NCBI RefSeq assembly: GCF_003390925.1
Contig: NZ_QUBS01000081.1
Location: 62,001 to 126,000 of the forward strand
DNA length: 64,000 bases
Origin: Trinickia diaoshuihuensis
GTDB lineage: Bacteria; Pseudomonadota; Gammaproteobacteria; Burkholderiales; Burkholderiaceae
Direction of reading: 5' to 3'
Shown here: piece by piece, positions 34,374-42,867 of the stretch
How positions within the stretch are numbered: the stretch's first letter is position 1
Layout: each line of letters opens with the position of its first letter
Made by a program: the position numbers and the translations under genes
Notes under the pieces: model-generated
Seen by the model: only the letters and a program-made list of their open reading frames with translations
Told to the model about the DNA's origin: nothing
Databases searched by the model: none

Positions 34374-35443
34374 ACAACGGGCAACAACGAGGTGCGCTCG
34401 CCTTCGAGCGAGTCACGAAGCGCTACGGCAAGAGCATCGCCGTCGACGACATCACGTTCGCCATCGAACCCAAGACCATGGTCACGCTGCTCGGGCCGAG
34501 CGGTTGCGGCAAGACGACGACGTTGCGCATGATCGCGGGCCTCGAGCGCGTCGACGAAGGGCGTATTCGGATCGGCGGGCGAGACGTGACCGAGCTGTCG
34601 GCGGCGGAGCGCGACGTGAGTATGGTCTTCCAGTCTTATGCGTTGTTTCCGCATATGAGCGTGCTGGAGAACGTCGCCTATGGACTTACGGTGGCGCGCG
34701 TGCCGAAGAAGCAGGCGCATGAGCGTGCGCACGACGCGCTCGCGCTCGTCGGTTTGGCGGAACAGGCCGCGCGCTCGCCGAGCGAGCTATCGGGCGGACA
34801 GCAGCAACGCGTGGCGGTCGCGCGCGCGCTCGTGCTGCAACCGGAAATCCTGCTGCTCGACGAACCGTTGTCGAACTTGGACGCGAAGATGCGAACCCGC
34901 GTGCGCGACGAAATCCGCGACTTGCAGGTGAAACTCGGGCTCACGGCGGTCTATGTGACGCACGACCAGGAAGAAGCGCTCGCCATCTCGGACCAGATTG
35001 TCGTCATGAATCGCAAGAAGATCGCGCAGCAAGGTACGCCGCGCGAGATCTTCGAGGCCCCCGCGGACGAGTTCGTGGCCGACTTCATCGGCAATGCCAA
35101 CGTCGTCGACGGCGAGATCCGCGTGGCCGACGGCAAGACGGCTCGTTGCGCCGTGAGCGGGGCGCAGATCGATCTGCCCTACGGGGGCACGCGTACCGGC
35201 GCGGTGCGCATTGCCATGCGTCCCGAGGCGATCGAGCTTGCGCCGTGCGAGACCGGCAGCTTGGTCACGGGCGAAGTCAGCCGGGCCATCTATCTCGGCA
35301 GGGAAATGCAATACACCGTTCAAACCCAACTTGGAGAGCTATTCGTGGTGTGTCATCGACTCGATCAAACTTTTCCGCGCGGCGCGCAGGTCGCGTTGCG
35401 GTTCAAGGCGCACGGCGCGGCTATCGTCGGAGCGCACGCATGA
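34370..35443 (+). CDS. ABC transporter ATPase (AfuC/FbpC-like)
   Basis: ATPase of the importer, 357 residues. Walker A is GPSGCGKTT, the Q-loop VFQSYALFPHM, the signature LSGGQQQRVAVARALV, Walker [16 protein letters not shown] and the H-loop VTHDQEEA. The C-terminal TOBE-type domain has IAMRPEAIELAP. It overlaps its neighbours by 4 bases on both sides (ATGA twice), so the operon is tightly coupled. The ligand is inferred from the binding protein and the following phosphatase. Confidence 0.92.
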   Translation: MNNGQQRGALAFERVTKRYGKSIAVDDITFAIEPKTMVTLLGPSGCGKTTTLRMIAGLERVDEGRIRIGGRDVTELSAAERDVSMVFQSYALFPHMSVLENVAYGLTVARVPKKQAHERAHDALALVGLAEQAARSPSELSGGQQQRVAVARALVLQPEILLLDEPLSNLDAKMRTRVRDEIRDLQVKLGLTAVYVTHDQEEALAISDQIVVMNRKKIAQQGTPREIFEAPADEFVADFIGNANVVDGEIRVADGKTARCAVSGAQIDLPYGGTRTGAVRIAMRPEAIELAPCETGSLVTGEVSRAIYLGREMQYTVQTQLGELFVVCHRLDQTFPRGAQVALRFKAHGAAIVGAHA

Positions 35444-36276
35444 GCGAGGTGACAGCCGTCGCGGGCGAGCAAATCGATATCGACCAACGCTATGCGCTCG
35501 CATGCCGGATCGCGCGCGAGGCGGGGCGGCGCGCGATGTCTATGTGGCGCAAGCGGGACACGCTGACGATCGAACATAAGGGACTGCAGGATGTCGTCAG
35601 CGTGGCCGACCGGGAGGTGGAGCAGCTCGTGCGCGCCGCCGTGAGCGAGGCCTTTCCCGGCGATGCGTTCCTGGGCGAGGAAACGGCGAGCGAAGTGGGC
35701 GAGGGGATTGCGCACGAGCGCGTGGTCTGGGTGGTCGATCCGATCGACGGCACCAGTTGCTTTCTGAACGGCATGCATGCTTGGTGCGTGTCGATCGGCG
35801 TGCTCATCGACGGCGAGCCCGCGATCGGCGCCGTCTACGATCCGAATAGCGACGAGTTGTTCCACGCGGCGCGAGGCCGTGGCGCCTGGGTGAATGCGGC
35901 GCGCATGCGTGCAAGCGATGCGCGCTCGGTGCGCGACGGCGTGCTCGGCGTGGGGTTCTCGCACCGCGTGAAAACCGACGCCTTCGTTCCGTTTCTCGAA
36001 CGGCTCTTGACGCAAGGCGGCATGTTCGTTCGAAACGGCTCCGGCGCGTTGATGATCGCCTATGTAGCGGCCGGCCGGCTGATCGGCTATTACGAGCCGC
36101 ACATCAATTCATGGGATTGCCTGGCGGGTCTCGTGCTCGTGCGCGAGGCCGGCGGCACCGTCAACGACTTTCTGGCAGAGCGCGGTCTGCTGCGCGGCAA
36201 TCCCGTGATCGCCGCCAGCGAGGGCTTCTATTCGGATCTGGTCGGTTTGATCGAAGGGACCACTCGCGCGGGGTGA
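35440..36276 (+). CDS. Inositol monophosphatase-family phosphatase
   Basis: Mg-dependent, lithium-sensitive-type phosphatase, 278 residues. Metal and catalytic motifs are in order: GEE at 79-81, DPIDGTS at 100-106, and the C-terminal WDCLAGLVLVREAGG. It would remove phosphate from a small phospho-compound in the cytoplasm, for example inositol monophosphate or a sugar phosphate brought in by the importer whose ATPase gene it overlaps by 4 bases. The start was placed at that overlap because the open frame upstream lies wholly inside the ATPase gene. The coupling is good evidence that the imported ligand is phosphorylated. Confidence 0.92.
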   Translation: MSEVTAVAGEQIDIDQRYALACRIAREAGRRAMSMWRKRDTLTIEHKGLQDVVSVADREVEQLVRAAVSEAFPGDAFLGEETASEVGEGIAHERVVWVVDPIDGTSCFLNGMHAWCVSIGVLIDGEPAIGAVYDPNSDELFHAARGRGAWVNAARMRASDARSVRDGVLGVGFSHRVKTDAFVPFLERLLTQGGMFVRNGSGALMIAYVAAGRLIGYYEPHINSWDCLAGLVLVREAGGTVNDFLAERGLLRGNPVIAASEGFYSDLVGLIEGTTRAG

Positions 36277-36310
36277 GTTCCACGATCGCCGCAACGCACG
36301 CCTCGCTTGC

Positions 36311-37537
36311 CTATCGTCCCTGCGTTTCGAGGCAAGCCGTGCGGCCCGATTGCCGCGCGCGCCTCTCGGCGCCGCGTTGCGCGGCCCCGGCCATGGCCCA
36401 GACGCCTAGGCCGCCCAATGCGAGCAGGGCGCCGACCCATCCCGGCGAGGTCCAGCCGAACCCACCTGCTATTGCCAGGCCGCCGAGAAACGGCCCCAGC
36501 GCATTGGCCGTATTGAACGCCGAGTGATTGAGCGCGGCCGCGAGCCCCTGTGCGTCTTCGGCCACGTCCATCAAGCGCGTCTGCAAGACGGTGCCGAGCG
36601 CGCCGCCTACGCCGATCAAGAAAACGTCGATGGTGATCGTCCAGACGTTCGGAGCAGCCAGCGGAAAGACGAGCAGCGTCAATGCGCTCCAGACCAGCAG
36701 CAGCCCCGCCGTGCGCATCACGGCGCGGTCCGCGAACGTCGGCACGATGAGATTGCCGACGGTCATGCCGACCCCGAAGACGCCGAGCACGAGCGAGGAT
36801 GTCGCGACCGACGCATGCGTGACGGCGGCGAGTACGTTGGCGAGATACGTGTACACGGCGAAGAGCCCGCCGAAACCGATTGCGCCGATTCCGAGCGTGT
36901 ACCAGACCTGCGCACGTTTGAGCGCGCCGAGTTCGCGCAGCGGGCTCGCACCGGCCGCGGCCGGCGTGGACGGCGCCCACAGCCGCACGCAAGTCATCGT
37001 GGCGGCGCCCATGAAGGCGGCGAAACCGAAGCTCCAGCGCCAGCCGATCGCGTGGCCGAGCCAGTTCGCGAAGGGGACGCCGACGATCGTCGCCACGGTC
37101 AGGCCGAGGAACATGCGGCCCACGGCGACGGTGCGGCGATTTTCTGGCACGAGCGAAGTGGCCACGAGCGCGGCCACGCCGAAGTAAGCGCCGTGCGGCA
37201 ATCCGCTGATGAAACGGAAGACGAGCATCCAGTGATAGCTCGGCGCGAGCGCGCTAAGTGTATTGCCCACGACGAAGAGCGCCATCAATGCGATGAGCAG
37301 GTCGCGGCGATCGAGCCGCGCGCCGAGTACGGCAAGGGCGGGCGCGCCCACCACGACCCCCAGCGCATACGCGCTGATCACGTGCCCGGCGACGGGCGCG
37401 CTGATGCCGAGCCCTCGGGCGAATAGGGGCAGAACGCTCATGGTCGCGAATTCGGTCGTGCCGATCGCGAAGCCGCCTACCGCCAAGGCGAAAAGAACCC
37501 AAGCCGTTCTGCTCTTTGCTGCTTCAATGTGGTGCAT
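36311..37537 (-). CDS. MFS drug/sugar efflux transporter (DHA1, AraJ-like)
   Basis: Inner-membrane exporter of about 408 residues with 12 hydrophobic segments. Family marks are GGFAIGTTEFATMSVLPLFA in the first segment, the loop 2-3 motif LGARLDRRDLLI, and the antiporter-type RFISGLPHGAYFG in segment 4-5. ATG 37537 is preferred; a TTG lies 6 bases before it. It is convergent with the IMPase operon, with 34 bases between the stops. The substrate cannot be told. Confidence 0.88.
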   Translation of the reverse strand: MHHIEAAKSRTAWVLFALAVGGFAIGTTEFATMSVLPLFARGLGISAPVAGHVISAYALGVVVGAPALAVLGARLDRRDLLIALMALFVVGNTLSALAPSYHWMLVFRFISGLPHGAYFGVAALVATSLVPENRRTVAVGRMFLGLTVATIVGVPFANWLGHAIGWRWSFGFAAFMGAATMTCVRLWAPSTPAAAGASPLRELGALKRAQVWYTLGIGAIGFGGLFAVYTYLANVLAAVTHASVATSSLVLGVFGVGMTVGNLIVPTFADRAVMRTAGLLLVWSALTLLVFPLAAPNVWTITIDVFLIGVGGALGTVLQTRLMDVAEDAQGLAAALNHSAFNTANALGPFLGGLAIAGGFGWTSPGWVGALLALGGLGVWAMAGAAQRGAERRARQSGRTACLETQGR

Positions 37538-37653
37538 TGCCAACTGCCATGATCAAGTGGGGTTTACGCGCAAAGCAGCCATTCTAGTGGCGTGGCGAAA
37601 ACTTCGCTTGGGTGGGGCGGAGACAGGGGAAGGCGGGGGGTGGCCGACTGCGG

Positions 37654-38106
37654 TCAGGTAGTCCCGACCAGATCGGGATGATTTTGCTTGAGCCATTCCG
37701 ATACGGACGAAAGAACGTCGGTCGCTAGTTGCAATGCGTCGCCTAAGGTTTGTTCATCAACGGAATCGAATCCGTCCTATTTGCTGTTGCTCAGGTCCAG
37801 CAGCGTCTCGAGTTCATCGTGCCGTCTGCCGAAGCCGAGTGTCGCGGCCAGTCCTTCCAAGGCGATACGGTGATGGCCTAACCCTGACGAGATTCGGAAA
37901 CCTTGCGCAACGAAGACCGCTAGCGCACAGAACAAAACCGCGTCATAAGCCGCATCCAATCTGGTTGGGCCCGATACGCCACTGTGCCGGGCGTCGTGGA
38001 ATTTCTGAACTGCCGCTCGTAACTGCGACTGAATTGTCTGCCGAATTCCGGGTGCGCTCTTGGCGGACCAGTTCGGGGTGGTCCCGAACTAGTGATAAGG
38101 GGTCAC
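37654..38106 (-). pseudogene. HEPN-domain partner gene with two in-frame TAG codons
   Basis: A frame of 151 codons begins with GTG 38106, overlapping the nucleotidyltransferase stop (GTGA), and ends with TGA at 37654. It is broken by TAG at codon 6 (38089-38091) and TAG at 37777-37779. Between and after the stops the text is a good HEPN helix bundle: RLDAAYDAVLFCALAVFVAQGFRISSGLGHH, then LEGLAATLGFGRRHDELETLLDLSNSK, then DGFDSVDEQTLGDALQLA. The second TAG falls where homologues have a KYDG-type motif (Tyr by one-base change). It is the usual second gene of MNT-HEPN toxin-antitoxin pairs, here apparently decayed. Confidence 0.6.
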
Positions 38107-38684
38107 GAAGAGGCATAGTCGAAGATTCCTTTTAGCAGGATAAAGGGGCGGGAGACAATGTTGCTCGCAAAGCCTTCGCCGGCGGCTAGCTTTTGTTCGA
38201 ATTCTCTGCGTGACGCAACGGTGGCGTGAATTTCACGGTGATGCTTTCGGCCAACGGGTTTCAACCGCGCATTAATCTTTAGGCTGCTCAAACCATTTCC
38301 TAATACCAGCACATCGACATCCGACTTTGCGGATTCTTCCCCTCGGGCAACGGATCCGAATACCACCGCCGCCTCCACTTCGTCGGGTAGCGTATGCGTA
38401 ATGTCATCAAGTATCTCGTCGCTTTTACGCGCTATTTCAGTGAGGCTCGAAAGCAGTGGGTCATCACCTGCCTGATAAGTGATGTGCAAGCCCTGCTCAG
38501 TCCGCTTTGCCAGGCCGACTGTCGACCACTTACGGAGCCATCGAGAAACGTTGCCTCGGTCCGCGCCGGCCATCCGGGAAAGCTCGAGCGTGGTGTAGCT
38601 CCGCGTCGGGTCACGATAGAGTAAGCGAAGCAAGGCAAAGCGTTGAACTCCGCCGAATAGCTCACTGAGCATCGCATTTTTCAT
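38103..38684 (-). CDS. Winged-helix nucleotidyltransferase (MNT-type antitoxin)
   Basis: A 193-residue protein joining an N-terminal winged HTH (FALLRLLYRDPTRSYTTLELSRMAGADRGNVSRWLRKWSTVGL) to a minimal nucleotidyltransferase domain with VVFGSVARGEESAKSDVDVLVLG, i.e. the GSxxRG and DVD metal motifs. Such fusions pair with HEPN toxins, which they neutralise by AMP transfer, and they can bind their own promoter. The gene looks intact although its HEPN partner downstream is interrupted. An imperfect inverted repeat lies directly upstream and could be its operator. GC content is below that of the neighbours, which suggests acquisition. Confidence 0.78.
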   Translation of the reverse strand: MKNAMLSELFGGVQRFALLRLLYRDPTRSYTTLELSRMAGADRGNVSRWLRKWSTVGLAKRTEQGLHITYQAGDDPLLSSLTEIARKSDEILDDITHTLPDEVEAAVVFGSVARGEESAKSDVDVLVLGNGLSSLKINARLKPVGRKHHREIHATVASRREFEQKLAAGEGFASNIVSRPFILLKGIFDYASS

Positions 38685-38693
38685 CGTAGTTCA

Positions 38694-38786
38694 GATGTGC
38701 AATATACATCGAGGTTGTGTACCGTACACTGATGTCATTCGATCATCAAGATGTTTATTCTACATCCTTGATGTATGTTGCACATC
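38694..38786. repeat. Large inverted repeat upstream of the nucleotidyltransferase gene
   Basis: Two 21-base arms at 38694-38714 and 38766-38786 are inverted copies with 2 mismatches; both carry GATGTGCAA and ATACATC. Nested inside are shorter arms CATCAAGATGT and ACATCCTTGATG. The segment is AT-rich, begins 10 bases before the start codon (38684, minus) and fits an operator for the protein's own winged HTH. Confidence 0.6.
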
Positions 38787-38837
38787 GAACGGTGACATTG
38801 CTCGGTCGCGGGGCACCTTGAAAGCGGCATTTCAGTT

Positions 38838-41471
38838 TCACTGCCCGGACGCTCCCCCCTCTCCACCCGACGGTGCCATATCCGGCACGTCCGGCGTTGG
38901 CGTCGGCGACGAGCCCGCGCCCGCCGGTGGGAAACCACTGTTCCCGCGTGGCGCGCCGGACTCCGGCGGTAGGATCGTCGGCGCCAATTGCGGCGCCGTC
39001 GCGCTAGCCGGAACGCCAATCAGCGGCGGTTCGGACGCCGGCAACGGCTGCGACGCCGGCGGCACCAACCCGCTCGAAGCCGGTTCGGCCGCCGACGCCG
39101 GCGCGGATACGGGTTCCGCCGGCGACGCAGGCAAAGCCGGCGCCGGAGCACGGTGAACCGGCCCCGAAACCGCCGGCGCCTGCTGCTTGCCGCCCGAGAA
39201 CCACGCCATCCAAGCGCGCAGCTTGTCGCGGAACACATCGAACGTGCTCGGCTGCACCTCGGTGTCGAACCGCACGCGCGAATCGATCAGCCGCGCTCGC
39301 AGCGCACGCTGATAAAAATCGCCGACGATGGGCAATGCGCTATGCGCACCTTCGCCCCAGTAATTGCCGAGCGCGATACGCCCGTCGTCGAAGCCGACCC
39401 AGGCGCCCGCCACGAGTTGCGCGTGCATCAGGATGAACCATCCATCGGTGTCGTCCTGAGTCGTACCCGTCTTGCCCGCCACGTCCGCGCGAATCCCGAA
39501 ACGCGAGCGGATGCCCGCACCGGTACCGCGATTGACGACCTCGCGCATGACATCGAGCAAGGTGCGGTCGGCCGCCACGGGCAACGCCTGTTCCGGTGAA
39601 GCCGGTTCGAACCGCGCGAGTTCGTGCCCCTCGCGGTCGTCGATGCTCGTGACCATGCGCGGTTCGAGGTAGGCGCCGTCGTTCGCGATCGTCGCATACG
39701 CCGACACCATCTCCTTGACCGTCACCGGGCTCGTCCCAAGCGCAAGCGAGGGCACCGGCTGCAACTCGCTGTCGCGCACGCCCATCGCGCGCGCCAAACG
39801 CGCCACGCGCTCCGCGCCGACTTGCTCGATCAACTGGGCGGTAATGCGGTTGCGCGAGTACGCGAGCGCGTCGCGCAGCGTCATCGGCTTACCGCTCGGC
39901 GGGACGTCGTCGGTCGGGCGCCAAATCTCACCGCCCTTCAGCGGAATTTCGACGGGCTGATCGATGAACGTATCCGTCGCCTTCACGCCGGCCGCGAATG
40001 CCGCCCCGTACACGAAAGGCTTGAACGTCGAGCCCGGCTGACGACGCGATTGCTGAACGTGATCGAACGGCTCGTCGGCGAAATTGCGGCTGCCCACCCA
40101 GGCCTTGATCTGTCCGTTGCGAGGATCGATTGCAAGGAAGCCCGCTTGCACCTGCGTTTTGTCGTGACAGAGCTTGCGCATGAACGCTCGGTCGGCAATA
40201 AGCTGCTTGAGCGCCGCGTCGTCGGTCTGGCCTTCGTCGCGCGCGCTGCGGTATTCGGCCGATTCGCGCATGAACGTCTTGAACAGGTCGTTCGACGGCG
40301 AACAGCCCGCGCGTCCGCTCCATTGCCCGTTCGCGATCGACTGCAACTGATTCGCTTGCAGCGCGACCGCCGCCGTGGCCATCGCTTGCAGCCTCGAATC
40401 GATCGTCGTATGCACGGTCAACCCGTCGGAGTAGATGTTGTAGCCGTTCGCATCGGCCCAGCCGATCAACCATTTGCGCAACTGCTGCGCAAAGTGCGGT
40501 GCCGGCCCCGGCGGTTCGATCTGACGCTCGAAATCGACCGTCAGCGGTTTGACCTTCAGCTTCGCATACGCGGCCGGCGAAAGACGGCCGTACTTGACCA
40601 TCTGCCCGAGCACCGTATTGCGCCGTTGCAGCGCGCGCTCGGGGTTGATCACCGGGTTGTAGTAACTGTTGCCCTTGAGCATGCCCGTCAGCGTCGCGGC
40701 TTCGAGGATGTCCAATTCATCGGCCGATTTGCCGAAGTAGGTGCGCGCGGCCATCTCGACGCCGTACGCGTTATAGAGGAACGGCACCGTATTCAGATAC
40801 GTCTCGAGGATCTGGTCCTTGCTGTAGGCCATCTCGATCTTTTCGGCGGTGATCGCTTCCTTGATCTTGCGTGTGAGGGTGGGGGCGCGGCCCACTTCGT
40901 CGGGATAGAGGTTGCGCGCGAGTTGCTGCGTGATCGTCGAACCGCCTTGGCGGCTGCCGCCGAACGTATGCAGCGCGGCGGACACGGTCCGCTTCCAGTC
41001 GATTCCGTGGTGCTCATAGAAGCGATGATCCTCGGTCGAGATCAACGCATCCACCATGTGCGGCGAGATGTCCTTCAGCGAAACCCATTCGCGGTTCGAC
41101 GGCTTGAATTCGGCAAGCAATTTGCCGTCGGCCGACAGAATTTGCGCGGGCCGATCGACGCGCGCCTTGCGGATGTCGCTGATGCTCGGCGTGAACGGGA
41201 CCAATGCGAGCACGTACAGCAAAACGAGCGCGGGCGGCGTAGCGAGCGTAAGCAGCACGCCGCGCCGGGTCGGATGCCGCACGTGATACCAGACGGCGGA
41301 CAGCAATGAGCGGATCGATTGGGCCGTCAAATCGAGCAGCGCCAAGGCGACATGCCAGCACATCGCGGCTGCCCGGCCTACGCGGCCAGCCCACCTCGTC
41401 AGGAAATCACGTACGGTCGTCATCAATCGGTGCGCCACGAAAACCGTGAGCCTGTTCTGAAAACGCTGCAT
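38838..41471 (-). CDS. mrcA: Penicillin-binding protein 1A (class A transglycosylase/transpeptidase)
   Basis: Bifunctional peptidoglycan synthase, about 877 residues. A cytoplasmic leader and one membrane segment (LATPPALVLLYVLALVPF) are followed by the glycosyltransferase domain with EDHRFYEHHG, GGSTITQQLARN and KIEMAYSKDQILETYLN. The transpeptidase domain has the active Ser in PGSTFKPF, SRN and AGKTGTTQ. The last about 90 residues are a Pro/Ala/Ser-rich tail (PAPALPASPAEPVSAPAS), probably an extended periplasmic end. ATG 41471 is chosen; ATG 41423 is also possible. It stands alone between the HEPN/MNT pair and the DUF2894 cluster. Confidence 0.93.
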   Translation of the reverse strand: MQRFQNRLTVFVAHRLMTTVRDFLTRWAGRVGRAAAMCWHVALALLDLTAQSIRSLLSAVWYHVRHPTRRGVLLTLATPPALVLLYVLALVPFTPSISDIRKARVDRPAQILSADGKLLAEFKPSNREWVSLKDISPHMVDALISTEDHRFYEHHGIDWKRTVSAALHTFGGSRQGGSTITQQLARNLYPDEVGRAPTLTRKIKEAITAEKIEMAYSKDQILETYLNTVPFLYNAYGVEMAARTYFGKSADELDILEAATLTGMLKGNSYYNPVINPERALQRRNTVLGQMVKYGRLSPAAYAKLKVKPLTVDFERQIEPPGPAPHFAQQLRKWLIGWADANGYNIYSDGLTVHTTIDSRLQAMATAAVALQANQLQSIANGQWSGRAGCSPSNDLFKTFMRESAEYRSARDEGQTDDAALKQLIADRAFMRKLCHDKTQVQAGFLAIDPRNGQIKAWVGSRNFADEPFDHVQQSRRQPGSTFKPFVYGAAFAAGVKATDTFIDQPVEIPLKGGEIWRPTDDVPPSGKPMTLRDALAYSRNRITAQLIEQVGAERVARLARAMGVRDSELQPVPSLALGTSPVTVKEMVSAYATIANDGAYLEPRMVTSIDDREGHELARFEPASPEQALPVAADRTLLDVMREVVNRGTGAGIRSRFGIRADVAGKTGTTQDDTDGWFILMHAQLVAGAWVGFDDGRIALGNYWGEGAHSALPIVGDFYQRALRARLIDSRVRFDTEVQPSTFDVFRDKLRAWMAWFSGGKQQAPAVSGPVHRAPAPALPASPAEPVSAPASAAEPASSGLVPPASQPLPASEPPLIGVPASATAPQLAPTILPPESGAPRGNSGFPPAGAGSSPTPTPDVPDMAPSGGEGGASGQ

Positions 41472-41522
41472 GGTATCAAACAGGCTGTCGCACTCCGGCA
41501 ACGGCCCGCCCCGGCGCGAACG

Positions 41523-42227
41523 TCAGCGTGCTTTGCCGCGCGCCGGCTTCTTTCCGGCGTGGGCGCCCGGGGCCGGCGCGGCGGTTGCCGCGGCCGCGCG
41601 GGGCACCGGACCGGACATCTGCTCGATCCATGACAACGCTTCGATATACGAAAGGAAGTGTTGCAAGTAGCCGGGTGAAACCTCGCGCATCAGGGACAGC
41701 GATCGATGCACGAGATGACTGGTGTTGAGCGGGCCCGCGTTCTCCGGCACCTTCTCGAGCGACTGCCGGAGCTGTTTTTCGGCGCTGAACTTCGACCATG
41801 TCTCGCGGAAATAATCGAGCACGGGCAACTCCGGCGAGCGGTCGAGTCGATGCCCCGGTAGGGCGCCGGCGTCGGGCGAGGCTTCGTCTTGTATGGCGGT
41901 GGTTGTGCGGCTCGCGACGAGTATGCCGGTCAATTCGGCGAGGGCGCTACCGGGGCGCGACGTGCTTGACGTATCCGTGGCTTTGGTCGTTGGCGTGGCC
42001 TCGGTCGCCGCGCGTTCGAACTCGCGGGCGTAATCGGCGATCAGGGCCACCAGCCGCGCATCCAACACACGCCTCACGTCGCCGTCGTATCGTTGCGCGC
42101 GCCGCGCGAGCGCCTCGATGAAGCGAAAGCGCGTGGCGTTCACGCGGTCGGCGCCGCGTGCGCGCCATTCGTCGAGCACCGCGCCCACGCCGCCGATACC
42201 GTCCGTGCTGTCGATCTCGCTACTCAT
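41523..42227 (-). CDS. DUF2894-type protein of the envelope cluster
   Basis: A 234-residue protein recalled as DUF2894: LDEWRARGADRVNATRFRFIEALARRAQRYDGDVRRVLDARL at the N-terminus, then a variable middle and a conserved LDYFRETWSKFSAEKQLRQSLEKVPENAGPLNTSHLVHRSLSLM. The C-terminus is Ala/Lys/Arg-rich. No signal peptide or membrane segment. ATG 42227 overlaps the OmpA-like gene by 8 bases. Last gene of a four-gene unit; function unknown. Confidence 0.75.
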   Translation of the reverse strand: MSSEIDSTDGIGGVGAVLDEWRARGADRVNATRFRFIEALARRAQRYDGDVRRVLDARLVALIADYAREFERAATEATPTTKATDTSSTSRPGSALAELTGILVASRTTTAIQDEASPDAGALPGHRLDRSPELPVLDYFRETWSKFSAEKQLRQSLEKVPENAGPLNTSHLVHRSLSLMREVSPGYLQHFLSYIEALSWIEQMSGPVPRAAAATAAPAPGAHAGKKPARGKAR

Positions 42228-42867
42228 GCGGCTGGGCTGTCGCGTTCGAGCGTTTCGGCACGGGGGCGATCTCGACGCGGCGGTTCTTTGCGCGGCCGGC
42301 GTCGTCCGCATTCGAACTCACGGGCTGTTGTGACCCGAATGCCGCCGCGAACACCGATGACGCGGGCACGCCCGCATCGATCAAGGCACGCGTGACGGTC
42401 AGCGCACGCTGGGCGGAAAGCTCCCAGTTGTCGGCGAAACGGCGGTTGCCGGCTCGGACCTGCTGGTCGTCGGCAAACCCGCTGACCATCAAGATCTCTT
42501 CGTGCGATTGCAAGTAGACCCTCAACGGCCCGGCGAGCGACCTCAGCAGATCGCGGCCTTGCGGTTGCAACTGATCCGAATTCAACGCAAAGAGCAAGCT
42601 GCCGCTGATGCCGATGCGTCCGTTCACGAGCGTGACGCGGCCGGCCGCGAGCGGCCCCGCCAGCGCCTGCTCGAGCGTCTTGCGTCGCTGCGCCTCGACT
42701 TGGCGCTGCTTCACCTGGTCTTCGAGCCGCGCCGAAAGCTCGAGCTGTAAACCGATGACGCCGACGAGGATCAGGACGAACGCGCCGACGAGTACCGACA
42801 TCAAATCGGCGAACGCAGCCCAGACCGGCGCGGACGGCTCGACGCCGCCGTCGATCTCCTCGTTCAT
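42220..42867 (-). CDS. OmpA/MotB-like membrane protein
   Basis: A 215-residue protein with one N-terminal membrane helix (ADLMSVLVGAFVLILVGVIGLQLEL), a short coiled segment, and a C-terminal OmpA-type peptidoglycan-binding domain: LLFALNSDQLQPQGRDLLRSLA, ILMVSGFADDQQV, NWELSAQRALTVTRALIDAGVP and KNRRVEIAP. The layout matches MotB/PomB plug-and-anchor proteins. ATG 42867 overlaps the stop of the DUF802 gene (ATGA). With that MotA/TolQ-like neighbour it probably forms a stator-like envelope complex. The frame is open far upstream, but that part is shadow. Confidence 0.85.
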   Translation of the reverse strand: MNEEIDGGVEPSAPVWAAFADLMSVLVGAFVLILVGVIGLQLELSARLEDQVKQRQVEAQRRKTLEQALAGPLAAGRVTLVNGRIGISGSLLFALNSDQLQPQGRDLLRSLAGPLRVYLQSHEEILMVSGFADDQQVRAGNRRFADNWELSAQRALTVTRALIDAGVPASSVFAAAFGSQQPVSSNADDAGRAKNRRVEIAPVPKRSNATAQPHE

